64,000 nt of DNA from Brucella pecoris (GTDB taxonomy: Bacteria; Pseudomonadota; Alphaproteobacteria; Rhizobiales; Rhizobiaceae), in NCBI RefSeq assembly GCF_006376675.1, contig NZ_VEWK01000009.1, positions 1 to 64,000 of the forward strand, written 5' to 3'. Positions 35,730-45,560 of this stretch are shown here, one piece after another (the first letter of the stretch is position 1; every line of letters begins with the position of its first letter). A model generated the notes under the pieces. The model did no database searches and was not told the DNA's origin. It worked only from the letters and a program-made list of their open reading frames with translations. The translations under genes and the position numbers were made by a program.

Positions 35730-36890
35730 ATGAAAAAGAAACTCCTGATGATGAGCCTACTGGCTGGGCTGACAACGGGCGCCTCTGCTGAACCGGTCAA
35801 GATTGGTGTGATAACGACCTTATCAGGTCCGGGTGGATATCTCGGACAGGACGTGCGTGATGGTATGCAGCTTGCTATCGATGCAGAAGGCGGCAAACTT
35901 GGCGGCGTGCCGGTCGAACTAAAGGTCGAGGATGATGCGGCCAAGCCCGGAAACGGACGACAGATCGCCGAGCGGTTCATGTCTGAAGATGGCGTCAAAC
36001 TGTTTACAGGTATTATTTTCTCGAATGTAGCCGGCGCGGCGGTGCCGGATATCGTGGACAATGACAGCATCTATATCAGCGCCAACGCCGCGCCATCGAG
36101 CATGGCAGGTAAGGGTTGCGATGCCAATTACTTCGTTGTTTCCTGGCAAAATGACTCGCTGCATGAGGCATCGGGCATCGCTGCGGAGCAGGAAGGCTTC
36201 AAACGTGTCTTTATTCTTGCACCGAACTACCAGGCGGGCAAGGATGCGCTGGCGGGCTTCAAGCACCGGTTCAAGGGCGAAGTTGTAGGTGAAATCTACA
36301 CCCAGCTCGATCAGACCGACTATTCGGCAGAGATGGCCCAGATACGCGCCGCCAATCCAGATGTGGTCTTCCAGTTTCATCCAGGCGGTATGGGCATTGC
36401 GTTCATGCGCCAGTACCAGCAAGCCGGTCTTCTCGGCAAGATTCCCATGGTTCTTTCAGAACCGTCCAGCGATGCCGTGATCCTCAAATCGTTGGGTGAT
36501 GCATCAATCGGACTCTTGGCCACCAGTCACTGGAGCCCGGACTTCGACAATGCTGCGAGCAAGGAACTCGTGGCAAAGTGGAAGGCTGCTTATCCCGACC
36601 GGCCCCTGACCTATTACGGCACGCAAGGGTATGATGTGGCCCGACTGATTGCCTCGGCATTGAAACAGACCGGTGGCGTTGAAGATATCGATGCTGTGCG
36701 CGAAGCTCTGCGGAAGGCGGATTTCCAGTCAGTCCGGGGTAACTTTGCCTTCGGTCCTAACCAGCATCCCCTGCAGGACTGGTATCTGCTTGATGTCGTT
36801 AAGGGTGAGGATGGCAATCCGACGACCAGGATCAAGAAGAAGCTGATCGAAAATTACGGTGATTCCTATTCTGCAGAGTGCAAACTCTGA
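35730..36890 (+). CDS. Branched-chain-type ABC transporter binding protein, copy 1
   Basis: A 386-residue periplasmic binding protein (Peripla_BP_6) with a Sec signal ('KKLLMMSLLAGLTTGASAEP'). It has the family start 'VKIGVITTLSGPGGYLGQD' and a conserved end '...NQHPLQDWYLLDVV'. It is clearly paralogous to the product of 41181–42368, with many shared blocks. Liv-type importers in these bacteria often carry aromatic acids rather than amino acids. The operon context points to the substrate of the dioxygenase pathway. Confidence 0.9.
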   Translation: MKKKLLMMSLLAGLTTGASAEPVKIGVITTLSGPGGYLGQDVRDGMQLAIDAEGGKLGGVPVELKVEDDAAKPGNGRQIAERFMSEDGVKLFTGIIFSNVAGAAVPDIVDNDSIYISANAAPSSMAGKGCDANYFVVSWQNDSLHEASGIAAEQEGFKRVFILAPNYQAGKDALAGFKHRFKGEVVGEIYTQLDQTDYSAEMAQIRAANPDVVFQFHPGGMGIAFMRQYQQAGLLGKIPMVLSEPSSDAVILKSLGDASIGLLATSHWSPDFDNAASKELVAKWKAAYPDRPLTYYGTQGYDVARLIASALKQTGGVEDIDAVREALRKADFQSVRGNFAFGPNQHPLQDWYLLDVVKGEDGNPTTRIKKKLIENYGDSYSAECKL

Positions 36891-36962
36891 CAACAATCCT
36901 TCGGCGCGCCCGAAAGTGCGCGCCATGCTTCTTTCCATTTCTTATGAAGGTCGTTTCGTCCA

Positions 36963-37877
36963 ATGACACTCATCTTTGAGCAACTTTTGAATGGCCTTCT
37001 CTACGGCGTCATGTTGTTCCTTCTGGCAGCAGGGTTGACGCTGATCTTCGGGATTATGGGCGTTATCAATCTCGCTCATGGTTCGCTCTATATGATCGGC
37101 GCGTTCATCGGCACATGGGTGGCCGTGCACACGGGGAATTTCTGGCTTGGTCTGCCTGCCGCAATTCTGGGAGCCATGATTGCCGGCATCGTGATCGAGC
37201 TTGGCATCATGCGTAAGCTTTATCAGCGTGACCATCTGGATCAGGTGCTTGCGACGTTCTCGCTTATTCTGATTTTCAATGAGTTGACCGTGCTGATCTT
37301 TGGTCGCCAGCCGATTTTCACGCAGCTGCCGGCATCACTCTCTCAGCCGATCGAGCTTTTTTCCGGTCTAAGTTATCCGCCGTTCCGACTGCTCATTATT
37401 GTGGCCGGTTTGCTGGTTGCTGGCGGTCTTTATCTGCTCATCAACCGCACTCGGATCGGTATGCTGGTCCGAGCAGGATCGACGAACCGCGATATGGTGC
37501 GTGCGCTCGGCGTGGATATCCGTCTTCTTTATACGCTGGTGTTTGCATTAGGCGCGGCGTTCGCTGGCCTTGCGGGCTTCATGACTGGGCCGATCCTGGC
37601 CGTTCAGGTCGGTATGGGTGAGCAGATTCTGCTTGCCACCTTCGTGGTCGTGGTTATCGGCGGCGTCGGCTCGATTAAGGGAGCATTCATCGCCGGTATT
37701 TCACTTGGTGTTATCGATACCTGCCTGCGCGCCTTTCTGCCTTCCATTCTGCGCCACTTCATGGCAGGGGCCGAAGCCGACGCTCTGGGTGTGGGGATTG
37801 CGTCCATGGGTATCTATCTGCTGATGGCGATCGTTCTTCTGTTCCGCCCGAGAGGCCTATTTACGGTGGGAGCTTGA
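36963..37877 (+). CDS. Branched-chain-type ABC permease (LivH)
   Basis: A 304-residue inner-membrane permease with about eight helices. It begins 'LIFEQLLNGLLYGVMLFLLA' and contains the signature 'FAGLAGFMTGPILAVQVGMG' and 'FVVVVIGGVGSIKGAFIAG'. It pairs with LivM (37881), which starts three bases after its stop. Confidence 0.93.
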   Translation: MTLIFEQLLNGLLYGVMLFLLAAGLTLIFGIMGVINLAHGSLYMIGAFIGTWVAVHTGNFWLGLPAAILGAMIAGIVIELGIMRKLYQRDHLDQVLATFSLILIFNELTVLIFGRQPIFTQLPASLSQPIELFSGLSYPPFRLLIIVAGLLVAGGLYLLINRTRIGMLVRAGSTNRDMVRALGVDIRLLYTLVFALGAAFAGLAGFMTGPILAVQVGMGEQILLATFVVVVIGGVGSIKGAFIAGISLGVIDTCLRAFLPSILRHFMAGAEADALGVGIASMGIYLLMAIVLLFRPRGLFTVGA

Positions 37878-37880
37878 GTC

Positions 37881-38882
37881 ATGTCATATCGTCTTCTGTT
37901 TGTTTTTCTCGGCTGCGTGGCGCTTGCATTATTCCCCTTTGGAGCGGAAGCGCTGGGTCAGACTGCCGCGTCCAGCCTTGTCGCCCGGGTTATGATCTAT
38001 GCTATCGCCGCAGCCAGCCTCAATCTGATCCTCGGCTATGGCGGGATGGTTTCCTTCGGTCATGCTGCATTCTTTGGAATCGGCTCCTATGTCGTGGGCA
38101 TCCTTTATTTTCACCACGCTGAGGAGACACTGCTTTTCGGCTTTATTCCGGGTTCCGACCAGTTCCTGATAACCGTGCCAGCGGCAATGCTGATGGCAGG
38201 CCTTGCCGCGTTGGTCATTGGGGCGCTTGCATTGCGCACTTCGGGCGTGCAGTTCATCATGATTACGCTCGCCTTTGCGCAAATGCTCTTCTTCCTCTTC
38301 GTTTCGCTCAAAACCTATGGCGGTGAAGATGGTATCATCGTTCGTCGGGCAAACGATCTTTTTGGCCTCAGCCTGCGTGACAAGACGACGATGTATTATG
38401 TCATCCTCGTCTCTATGATCCTGTATTTTGGCTTCCTTTGGCGGGTCGTGCATTCGTCCTATGGCGCGGTGCTTTCGGGCATTCGCCAGAGCGAGCGACG
38501 CATGACAGCTATGGGGATCGAAACTTATCGCTACAAGCTCTATGGCTTTGTCCTCGCCGGAATGGGCGCAGGTCTGGCTGGAGCACTTCTCACCATTTTC
38601 ATGCGTTTTGCGAGCCCCGATACGCTGCACTGGACCAAATCGGGCGAGTTGATGGTGATGGTCATTCTAGGTGGTGTCGGCACGTTCTTCGGGCCGATCT
38701 GGGGAGCGGCTGCGTTCCTGATCCTCCAGACCTATCTTGCCTCCTGGACCGAACATTGGCAGCTCGCCTTGGGCATCATTCTGCTTGTCGTCGTTTTGGG
38801 AACTAAAGGCGGCATTGTCGGCGGCTGGCGCGCGCTTTGCCGTCCGTTCCGCAAAGACCGCAAAGTGGAGGTGCCAGCATGA
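37881..38882 (+). CDS. Branched-chain-type ABC permease (LivM)
   Basis: A 333-residue permease with about ten helices. Typical segments are 'AAASLNLILGYGGMVSFGHA', 'TSGVQFIMITLAFAQMLFFL' and 'MVMVILGGVGTFFGPIWGAA'. Its stop overlaps the LivG start by ATGA, so the two are translated together. Confidence 0.93.
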   Translation: MSYRLLFVFLGCVALALFPFGAEALGQTAASSLVARVMIYAIAAASLNLILGYGGMVSFGHAAFFGIGSYVVGILYFHHAEETLLFGFIPGSDQFLITVPAAMLMAGLAALVIGALALRTSGVQFIMITLAFAQMLFFLFVSLKTYGGEDGIIVRRANDLFGLSLRDKTTMYYVILVSMILYFGFLWRVVHSSYGAVLSGIRQSERRMTAMGIETYRYKLYGFVLAGMGAGLAGALLTIFMRFASPDTLHWTKSGELMVMVILGGVGTFFGPIWGAAAFLILQTYLASWTEHWQLALGIILLVVVLGTKGGIVGGWRALCRPFRKDRKVEVPA

Positions 38883-39627
38883 CTGTGATATTGCAGGTCC
38901 GCGATCTGGTGAAGCGCTTTGCCGGACTGGTCGCGACGGACCATGTGACGCTCGACGTCACCGAAGGGCATATCCATGCCCTGATCGGCCCGAACGGGGC
39001 AGGAAAATCCACGCTCATCAATCAGCTTTGCGGTGAACTGACGCCGACATCGGGGACGATCAGCCTGATGGGAGAAGATATCACGAAACTCCCAGGGGCC
39101 ACGCGTGTTGAACGCGGATTGGGGCGTACATTCCAGATTTCGACGCTTCTGAACGATATGAGTGTGCGTCAGAATATCGCTATGGCAGTGCAGGCGCGCG
39201 AGGGGCACAATTTCCGGATTCTAGACAGTCTGAAAGGCCGCAGCGCCATCTGGCGTGAGGTTGACGCCATCCTTGCCGGAAGTCGTCTGGCCAATCATCC
39301 AGAAAAACTGGCAGGGGACCTGTCGAGCGGCGGGCGCAAGCAGCTGGAACTGCTGATGGCGCTGGCCGGAAAGCCCAAGCTCTTGCTTCTCGACGAGCCG
39401 ATGGCTGGTCTCGGCCACGTTGAAAGCCAGGAAATGATCGAGCTTTTGCAAGGGTTGCGCGGCAAGGTTTCGATGCTGCTTGTCGAGCATGACATGGAGG
39501 CGGTGTTTGCGCTCGCCGACCGCATATCGGTGCTGGTCTATGGCCGCGTCATCCTCACGGGTACCGTGGAAGATATACGGGCAAGCGAAGCTGTGCGCGA
39601 AGCCTATCTCGGCGGGGAGGAGGAACT

Positions 39628-39634
<7 letters not shown>
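38879..39634 (+). CDS. Branched-chain-type ABC ATPase (LivG)
   Basis: A 251-residue ATPase: Walker A 'GPNGAGKSTLINQL', signature 'LSSGGRKQLELLMAL', Walker B 'LLLLDEPMAGLG' and switch His ('LVEHDMEAVF'). I start it at 38879, where the ATG overlaps the LivM stop; the frame extends upstream to 38837 without support. It overlaps LivF by 7 bases. Confidence 0.93.
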
Positions 39635-40315
<681 letters not shown>

Positions 40316-40329
<14 letters not shown>

Positions 40330-41122
40330 GGTAGTCGCGTTCGTTGGATGGGGTGCTATCAGCAAGCGGGTTGCAGAGCTTCTGGCCGAACGGAAAAGTT
40401 GTGTAAAAATTGGTGCCATCGCAGTGCGCGACAGGTCTGCTTCTCGTGAAGGAATACCTGCTGGCGCAGTGCTTATTGAAGATCCTGCAGAGCTTGCTGC
40501 CACCGGTGCAAGTCTCGTCGTGGAGGCGGCAGGCCGCCCCAGCGTCTTGCCATGGGGCGAAGCAGCTTTTGCTGCCGGAATGGATTTCGCGGTTTCGTCG
40601 ACATCGGCTTTCGTCGACGATGCTTTGTTTCAAAGGCTGAAGGACGTCGCAGCGGCCAGTGGTGCGAAACTGATTATTCCACCCGGCGCGCTGGGCGGTA
40701 TTGATGCGCTTTCGGCAGCAAGCCGACTTTCGATTGCAAGCGTCGAGCATCGCATCATCAAGCCTGCAAAAGCCTGGGAGGGGACACCGGCGGCCCAACT
40801 GATACCGCTCGATGAAATCAGTGAAGCCACGGTCTTCTTCACGGATACCGCTCGCAAGGCCGCGGATGCCTTTCCGCAAAATGCAAATGTCGCCGTGATT
40901 ACCTCGCTAGCAGGGATTGGTATCGATCATACCCGTGTCACATTGGTCGCAGATCCAACAGCGCGCCTCAACACACATGAGATCATTGCCGAAGGCGCTT
41001 TCGGCAGGATGCATCTGCGTTTCGAAAATGGTCCGCTGGCGACCAATCCGAAATCATCCGAGATGACGGCACTTAATCTTGTGCGCTTGATTGAGAACCG
41101 GGCTGTTACCACGGTGATTTGA
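40316..41122 (+). CDS. L-aspartate dehydrogenase-like protein (NadX family)
   Basis: A 268-residue NAD(P)-dependent dehydrogenase. The Rossmann start is 'VVAFVGWGAISKRVAELLAE'. Family segments 'IIPPGALGGIDALSAAS', 'VFFTDTARKAADAFPQNANV' and the catalytic-region His ('AGIGIDHTRVTLVADPTARL') match aspartate dehydrogenases. These convert aspartate to iminoaspartate, a quinolinate precursor, or the reverse. I start it at 40316 (Met-Ser-Glu-Ser-Glu), inside the end of livF. Its role in this operon is open: it may recover nitrogen as aspartate from a ring-opened imino acid. Confidence 0.85.
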
Positions 41123-41140
41123 TGCGCCTACCGCAAGTGA

Positions 41141-41166
41141 AAAGCCCCGTATAGCGCCGGGGCTTT
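41141..41166. terminator. Bidirectional terminator between convergent genes
   Basis: AAAGCCCCG-(8 nt)-CGGGGCTTT, a 9-bp stem flanked by A and T runs, lies between the aspartate dehydrogenase (plus) and the second binding protein (minus). It can act on both strands. Confidence 0.8.
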
Positions 41167-41180
41167 CTACTCGGTAAATC

Positions 41181-42368
41181 CTATTCCGCATCCATCTTGC
41201 ATTGCGCGGCATAGATATCACCATGCGCGGTCAAGACTTTTTTCTCGGTCTTCAGATAGGGCTTGCCGTTGGCATTCTCGGCGACGCCGAGCGCGTACCA
41301 GTCCTGAACGGGATGCTGGTTTGGTCCCAGTTTGAATTCCCCGCGTACGGAAGGGATTTGCGCGGAAAGCAATGCCTTGCGGAACGCCTTGGCATCAATG
41401 TCATCGCTGGAGACGCCTGCAAGACCAGCACCCATCATTAACGCTGCGTCATAGCCTTGTGCAGCATAATAGGTGATCGGGCGGTCCGCGAATTTCGCTT
41501 TCCAGGCTGCAACGAATTTCTTGTTTTCCGGGTTGTCGAAATCGTCGTTCCAGTGGCTTGTCACCCGCACGCCCTCGGCTGCTTTTCCCACCACATTGAC
41601 GATGACCTGATCGAGCGATGCCGGATGAACAACCATCGGGATTTCTTTCAGCAGGCCTGACTGCTGATATTGCTGCAAAAATGCAATGCCCATGCCGCCC
41701 GGTTCAAATTCATAGACCATAGCTGGCTTTGCGGCGCGTATTTGGGCGATTTCTGCGGCAAAATCGGTCTGGTCCATCTGAGTATAGACTTCCCCTACGA
41801 TATTGCCCTTGTAGAAGCGCTTGAAAGCATCCATCGTCTCGCGACCGGCCTGATAGTTAGGAGCAATCAGGAATGCCGATGGATAGTTCATCGATTGCGC
41901 CAGCGCGCCGGCACTTTCGCCCTGGCTGTCATCCTGCCATGAGCTGACGAAGTAATTTGGATGACATTCCTTGCCTGCAAATTCGGCAGAGGCGGTGTTT
42001 GGGCTGACATAGATGCCACCTTCATCGAGAATATCGGCGAGAGCTGCACCAGCGACATTGGCGAAGACCATGCCGGTAAAGAGTTTTACGCCCTGTTCGG
42101 TCAACATGGCTTCGGCGATCTGCTTGGCATTGCCCGGCTTGAGGCCGTCATCCTCGACCTTGAGCGTGACTGATTTTCCTCCCAGTTCACCGCCATTCTG
42201 ATCGATTGCCAGCTGGAAACCGTCACGAATATCCTGCCCGAGGTAACCAGCAGGGCCGGACAGGGTGGTGATCATGCCGATAGTAACGGGTTCCTTGGCG
42301 AAGGCAGCAACTGTCCCGGCCAACGTTAGATAGAGTGCCGAAGCACCAAGCAATGAAAGCTTGAGCAT
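41181..42368 (-). CDS. Branched-chain-type ABC transporter binding protein, copy 2
   Basis: A 395-residue periplasmic binding protein with a signal peptide ('LSLLGASALYLTLAGTVAAFA'). It is strongly similar over its full length to copy 1 at 35730: 'ITTLSGPAGYLGQDIRDGF', 'LIAPNYQAGRETMDAFKRF', 'GPNQHPVQDWYALGV'. It has no permease of its own, so it probably serves the LivHMGF complex encoded just upstream, widening its substrate range. It lies on the opposite strand, separated by a terminator, so it can be regulated separately. Confidence 0.9.
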   Translation of the reverse strand: MLKLSLLGASALYLTLAGTVAAFAKEPVTIGMITTLSGPAGYLGQDIRDGFQLAIDQNGGELGGKSVTLKVEDDGLKPGNAKQIAEAMLTEQGVKLFTGMVFANVAGAALADILDEGGIYVSPNTASAEFAGKECHPNYFVSSWQDDSQGESAGALAQSMNYPSAFLIAPNYQAGRETMDAFKRFYKGNIVGEVYTQMDQTDFAAEIAQIRAAKPAMVYEFEPGGMGIAFLQQYQQSGLLKEIPMVVHPASLDQVIVNVVGKAAEGVRVTSHWNDDFDNPENKKFVAAWKAKFADRPITYYAAQGYDAALMMGAGLAGVSSDDIDAKAFRKALLSAQIPSVRGEFKLGPNQHPVQDWYALGVAENANGKPYLKTEKKVLTAHGDIYAAQCKMDAE

Positions 42369-42565
42369 GAAAGTTCCTCTCTTGATTGCCCTTCACGACC
42401 TTTTCTCTGTCCCGTGCTTGGATGCGCGGTTTCGGACAGGAGGTCTTGCCGGTCATTTCATGCTGAAACTTGAAGCCCGTAAACTGAACACTCTTCGCAC
42501 TGCTATGAAGCTTGGGAATATCAGGATGGGGTGCACAGATATTGTTGGTGGGAGGAGGCTTGTCG

Positions 42566-43486
42566 TTAGCTCGTCCGTGCAATCTCCCGAAGCGCCTGAA
42601 TAAACAGATTTGCAGTGGCGGAACGGTTACTTTCAGGAAGAGTGGTAATCCCCAGAAAGCCGGAAGTGGCACCAAGTTGGACAGGCAAGATGGCAAGCTG
42701 ACCGGAGGCTTCTTCAATCCGCGCTACCTGTGCGGGCATGACGCAAATATAGTCCGCCTGCAAAAGCAGGCCCTTGTTGATGAGTGGAGAGACGGATTCG
42801 ACGGATTGCGCGGGTGGTGGCACGCCTTCCTCGCGGAAGGTACGGTCGATCTGAAGGCGTAGATTGGTTTCCTTGGGTGGCAATATCCAATCCCATTCGA
42901 TCAGATCGTGGAGACGAGGAGTGGGGCGCAGCGTCAGGGGATGATCGCGGCGTACAACGACGACCGCGTTATCCGGAATCAGGACTTCCTGCACGAGGTT
43001 GACCGGCTCATGTCGCTCGGAGAGGCGGCCTATCACCATGTCCAACTCACCGGCCCGCAGCGCTGGCATCAAGACGTCATCGGTCCCCGTCACGACTTTG
43101 ACCACGATGCGGCGATTGTCGCGACGGACTTTGGCGATGGCTCTGGGAAGCAAATCGGCCGACGCTGAAAGCAGAGTTCCGATGGCCAGTCGCCCGCCTG
43201 TGCCATCGCGTAGGTCGGCAAGATTTTGCTCGGCCACCATAAGATGCGCAAGGAGCCGCCTGGCATCTGTTGTTAGCTGAGTGCCCGCATGGGTTGGTAC
43301 GACACCTCTGTTCGTGCGTGTAAAAAGCCGCAATCCGGTTAGAGCCTCGATTTCCTGTAATGCTTTGGTGACTGCGGACTGGGTAACGTTCAACCGGTCG
43401 GCAGCGCGCGCAATACTGCGCTCCTCCTCGATTGCATCGATGATGCGGATGTACCGGATCGTCAGATGGTTGGCGAGCAATGCCAT
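42566..43486 (-). CDS. LysR-family regulator of the ring-cleavage operon
   Basis: A 306-residue LysR protein, with head 'YIRIIDAIEEERSIARAADR' and effector domain 'GRLAIGTLLSASADLLPRAI', of the GbpR/CynR-like subgroup. GAGGAGG precedes the ATG. It is divergent from the monooxygenase operon at 43615 across a near-ideal LysR box. It probably activates that operon when the heteroaromatic substrate is present. Confidence 0.93.
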   Translation of the reverse strand: MALLANHLTIRYIRIIDAIEEERSIARAADRLNVTQSAVTKALQEIEALTGLRLFTRTNRGVVPTHAGTQLTTDARRLLAHLMVAEQNLADLRDGTGGRLAIGTLLSASADLLPRAIAKVRRDNRRIVVKVVTGTDDVLMPALRAGELDMVIGRLSERHEPVNLVQEVLIPDNAVVVVRRDHPLTLRPTPRLHDLIEWDWILPPKETNLRLQIDRTFREEGVPPPAQSVESVSPLINKGLLLQADYICVMPAQVARIEEASGQLAILPVQLGATSGFLGITTLPESNRSATANLFIQALREIARTS

Positions 43487-43513
43487 ATCGCCTCCTCAAG
43501 GATATGTCTCCCC

Positions 43514-43540
43514 ACAGATATTCTATTTCCTCATATCTGT
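43514..43540. promoter_or_regulatory. LysR box (ACAGATAT-N11-ATATCTGT)
   Basis: A perfect 8-bp inverted repeat with an 11-base spacer, exactly the T-N11-A geometry of LysR binding sites. It is centred between the divergent LysR gene and the monooxygenase operon. Confidence 0.75.
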
Positions 43541-43614
43541 CGCGGTTAGAATTCACTTTCCTTTGTCGGCAGGACTTGAAAATCTCTGCCGGGAATGGGT
43601 TGAGGAGAATAGGA

Positions 43615-44748
43615 ATGACGAAACGTCACGCAGAGATTGCTGGCGCGGGAATTGCGGGGCTGGCTTCTGCTGCAGCACTTGCACAGCGCGGGTGGAGTGT
43701 ACGGGTGCATGAGCGCTCGCCCAATCTGCGCACTTTCGGCGCCGGAATTTATATCTGGAGCAATGGCCTGCATGTACTCAAGGCCATAGGTGCTTATGAT
43801 GAGGCCGTGATCGGCGCTCATGAGGGACCGGAGTTCCATACGCGCAACCACCTCAATGAAACGATGGAAGAAATTCCGATTAATGGCAATGGACCCGCGC
43901 GTCTCATAACAATTCTGCGCGAGACGTTGTTGACGGCATTGCTCAATGCTGCGCGTGGTGCTGGGGTCGAGATCGTTACTGGCACGGAGGCTGTCGGTGC
44001 GACGCCCGAAGGTGAATTGCTACTGGCCAACGGTGAGCGATTTGCAGCCGATCTGGTCATCGGGGCTGATGGAATCAACTCGAAAGTCAGGGATTCACTC
44101 GATCTCATGATGTATCGCAAACCGCTCGGCTATGGAGCCGTGCGCATGATGATAAAGCGTGACGCAGCAGATGCACCAAGTGAAGATCTACCACGCTACA
44201 TTGAGCATTTTTCAGGTTCACGCCGTATCCTTTATACACCGGCCAGTGAGACCGATCTCTATATAGCGCTTTGCGCTTCGGTCGAAGACGAGATGGCCTA
44301 TCGCACGCCTGTCGATATGACGCTCTGGACTGAAAGTTTTCCGCATCTGGCTCCTTTGATCGCTCGTTTCGGCGATGCAGGGCGATGGGATGCATTCGAT
44401 ATTCTGAAGCTCAAATCATGGAGCCAGGGGCGAGTTGCAATCCTTGGTGATGGCGCTCATGCAATGCCGCCCTATCTCGGGCAAGGCGGCGGTTGCGCTC
44501 TAATGAACGCGCTGGGGCTGGCCGTTGCGCTGGATGAACATGCGGACGTGACCAAAGCGCTGGCCGCCTGGGAGGCGCGAGAGCGTCCGATGACCGAACA
44601 TACGCAGGACACTGCGGAGCGGCTTGGCGACATGAATTACTGGCCCGATGATATACGGTCGCAAGTGCTGAAAATTACCGGGAAATGCGCTCAGCTTGGT
44701 GCGGAACGTATGAAGACCGCGTTGCATATTCCAACAGGCGCAGCCTGA
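43615..44748 (+). CDS. FAD-dependent monooxygenase, MHPC oxygenase-like
   Basis: A 377-residue flavoprotein of the para-hydroxybenzoate hydroxylase fold. FAD/NADH motifs: 'EIAGAGIAGLASAAALAQRG' (GxGxxG), 'LVIGADGINSKVRDSL' (DG) and 'VAILGDGAHAMPPYLGQGGG' (GD). The run 'LRTFGAGIYIWSNGLHVLKA' and several later blocks recall rhizobial 2-methyl-3-hydroxypyridine-5-carboxylate oxygenase, which hydroxylates and opens a pyridine ring. In this operon it may instead hydroxylate a 4-quinolone at C3 for the next enzyme. Start at 43615 follows GAGGAG. Confidence 0.85.
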   Translation: MTKRHAEIAGAGIAGLASAAALAQRGWSVRVHERSPNLRTFGAGIYIWSNGLHVLKAIGAYDEAVIGAHEGPEFHTRNHLNETMEEIPINGNGPARLITILRETLLTALLNAARGAGVEIVTGTEAVGATPEGELLLANGERFAADLVIGADGINSKVRDSLDLMMYRKPLGYGAVRMMIKRDAADAPSEDLPRYIEHFSGSRRILYTPASETDLYIALCASVEDEMAYRTPVDMTLWTESFPHLAPLIARFGDAGRWDAFDILKLKSWSQGRVAILGDGAHAMPPYLGQGGGCALMNALGLAVALDEHADVTKALAAWEARERPMTEHTQDTAERLGDMNYWPDDIRSQVLKITGKCAQLGAERMKTALHIPTGAA

Positions 44749-44771
44749 AACACCGGACAATGGAGATTTCT

Positions 44772-45560
44772 ATGAACTCGATGAAAATTGGAAACAATGT
44801 TTTTTCATGGGATGAAACCGGAAGCGGCCCGGCCATCGTGCTGCTTTCTGGATGGTGCCAGGATCACCGTTTGTTCAAGTCACTGGTGCCAGAACTGGCG
44901 AAAGATCATCGCGTAATCCGCTTCGACTGGCGCGGTCACGGTGACCATCGCGAACACGACGGCGATTTCGATATCAACCAGCAAGCCGACGATCTTGTCG
45001 CTTTCGTTGACGAACTGGGACTTGAGACCTTCCTTACAGTTTCGACTTCCCACGGTGGCTGGGCCAATATCGAAGTCACTGATCGGCTGGGGGCCAACCG
45101 CGTACCGAAATCGGTCGTTATCGACTGGATCATGAACCAGCCGAACGAAACCTTCTTCGAATTGATCGACGGTATTCAGGACCGACAAGTCTGGGAGAAT
45201 GGACGTACCGGCTTCTTCGATTATTGGATCGGCGACACCAAGAATACCAATATCGTCAATCACGTGAACAACGAGATGGCGGGTTATTCCTATGAAATGT
45301 GGGCACGCTCTGGGCGGGAGATCGGCAAAGCCTATCGCAAATGGGGCAGCCCGATGCAGCGCATGGCGGCCATGGTCGAAACCCGACCAATCACTCATAT
45401 TTATTCGCAGCCATTCGAACCAGAGTATACGCAGGCACAGGTGGATTTTGCGGCGCGTAATCCCTGGTTCCAGCCTAAGAAGCTGCCTGGTACGACCCAT
45501 TTCCCGACACTTGAACAGCCAGCTAATGTGGCAAACGTTATTAGCGTGTTCCACGTATGA
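44772..45560 (+). CDS. Cofactor-free quinolone 2,4-dioxygenase-like protein (HOD/QDO/AqdC fold)
   Basis: A 262-residue alpha/beta-hydrolase-fold protein matching the oxygenases that open 3-hydroxy-4(1H)-quinolones and release CO without metal or cofactor. From memory of HOD, these are kept: 'LLSGWCQDHRLFKSLV', 'DWRGHG', the Ser of 'STSHGGW', the triad Asp in 'VVIDWIMN', 'GSPMQRMAAMVETRPITHIY', 'SQPFEPEY' and the catalytic His in 'GTTHFPTLEQP'. GGAG lies six bases before the ATG at 44772. It overlaps the hydrolase gene by ATGA. The product would be an N-acyl- or N-formyl-anthranilate. Confidence 0.85.
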   Translation: MNSMKIGNNVFSWDETGSGPAIVLLSGWCQDHRLFKSLVPELAKDHRVIRFDWRGHGDHREHDGDFDINQQADDLVAFVDELGLETFLTVSTSHGGWANIEVTDRLGANRVPKSVVIDWIMNQPNETFFELIDGIQDRQVWENGRTGFFDYWIGDTKNTNIVNHVNNEMAGYSYEMWARSGREIGKAYRKWGSPMQRMAAMVETRPITHIYSQPFEPEYTQAQVDFAARNPWFQPKKLPGTTHFPTLEQPANVANVISVFHV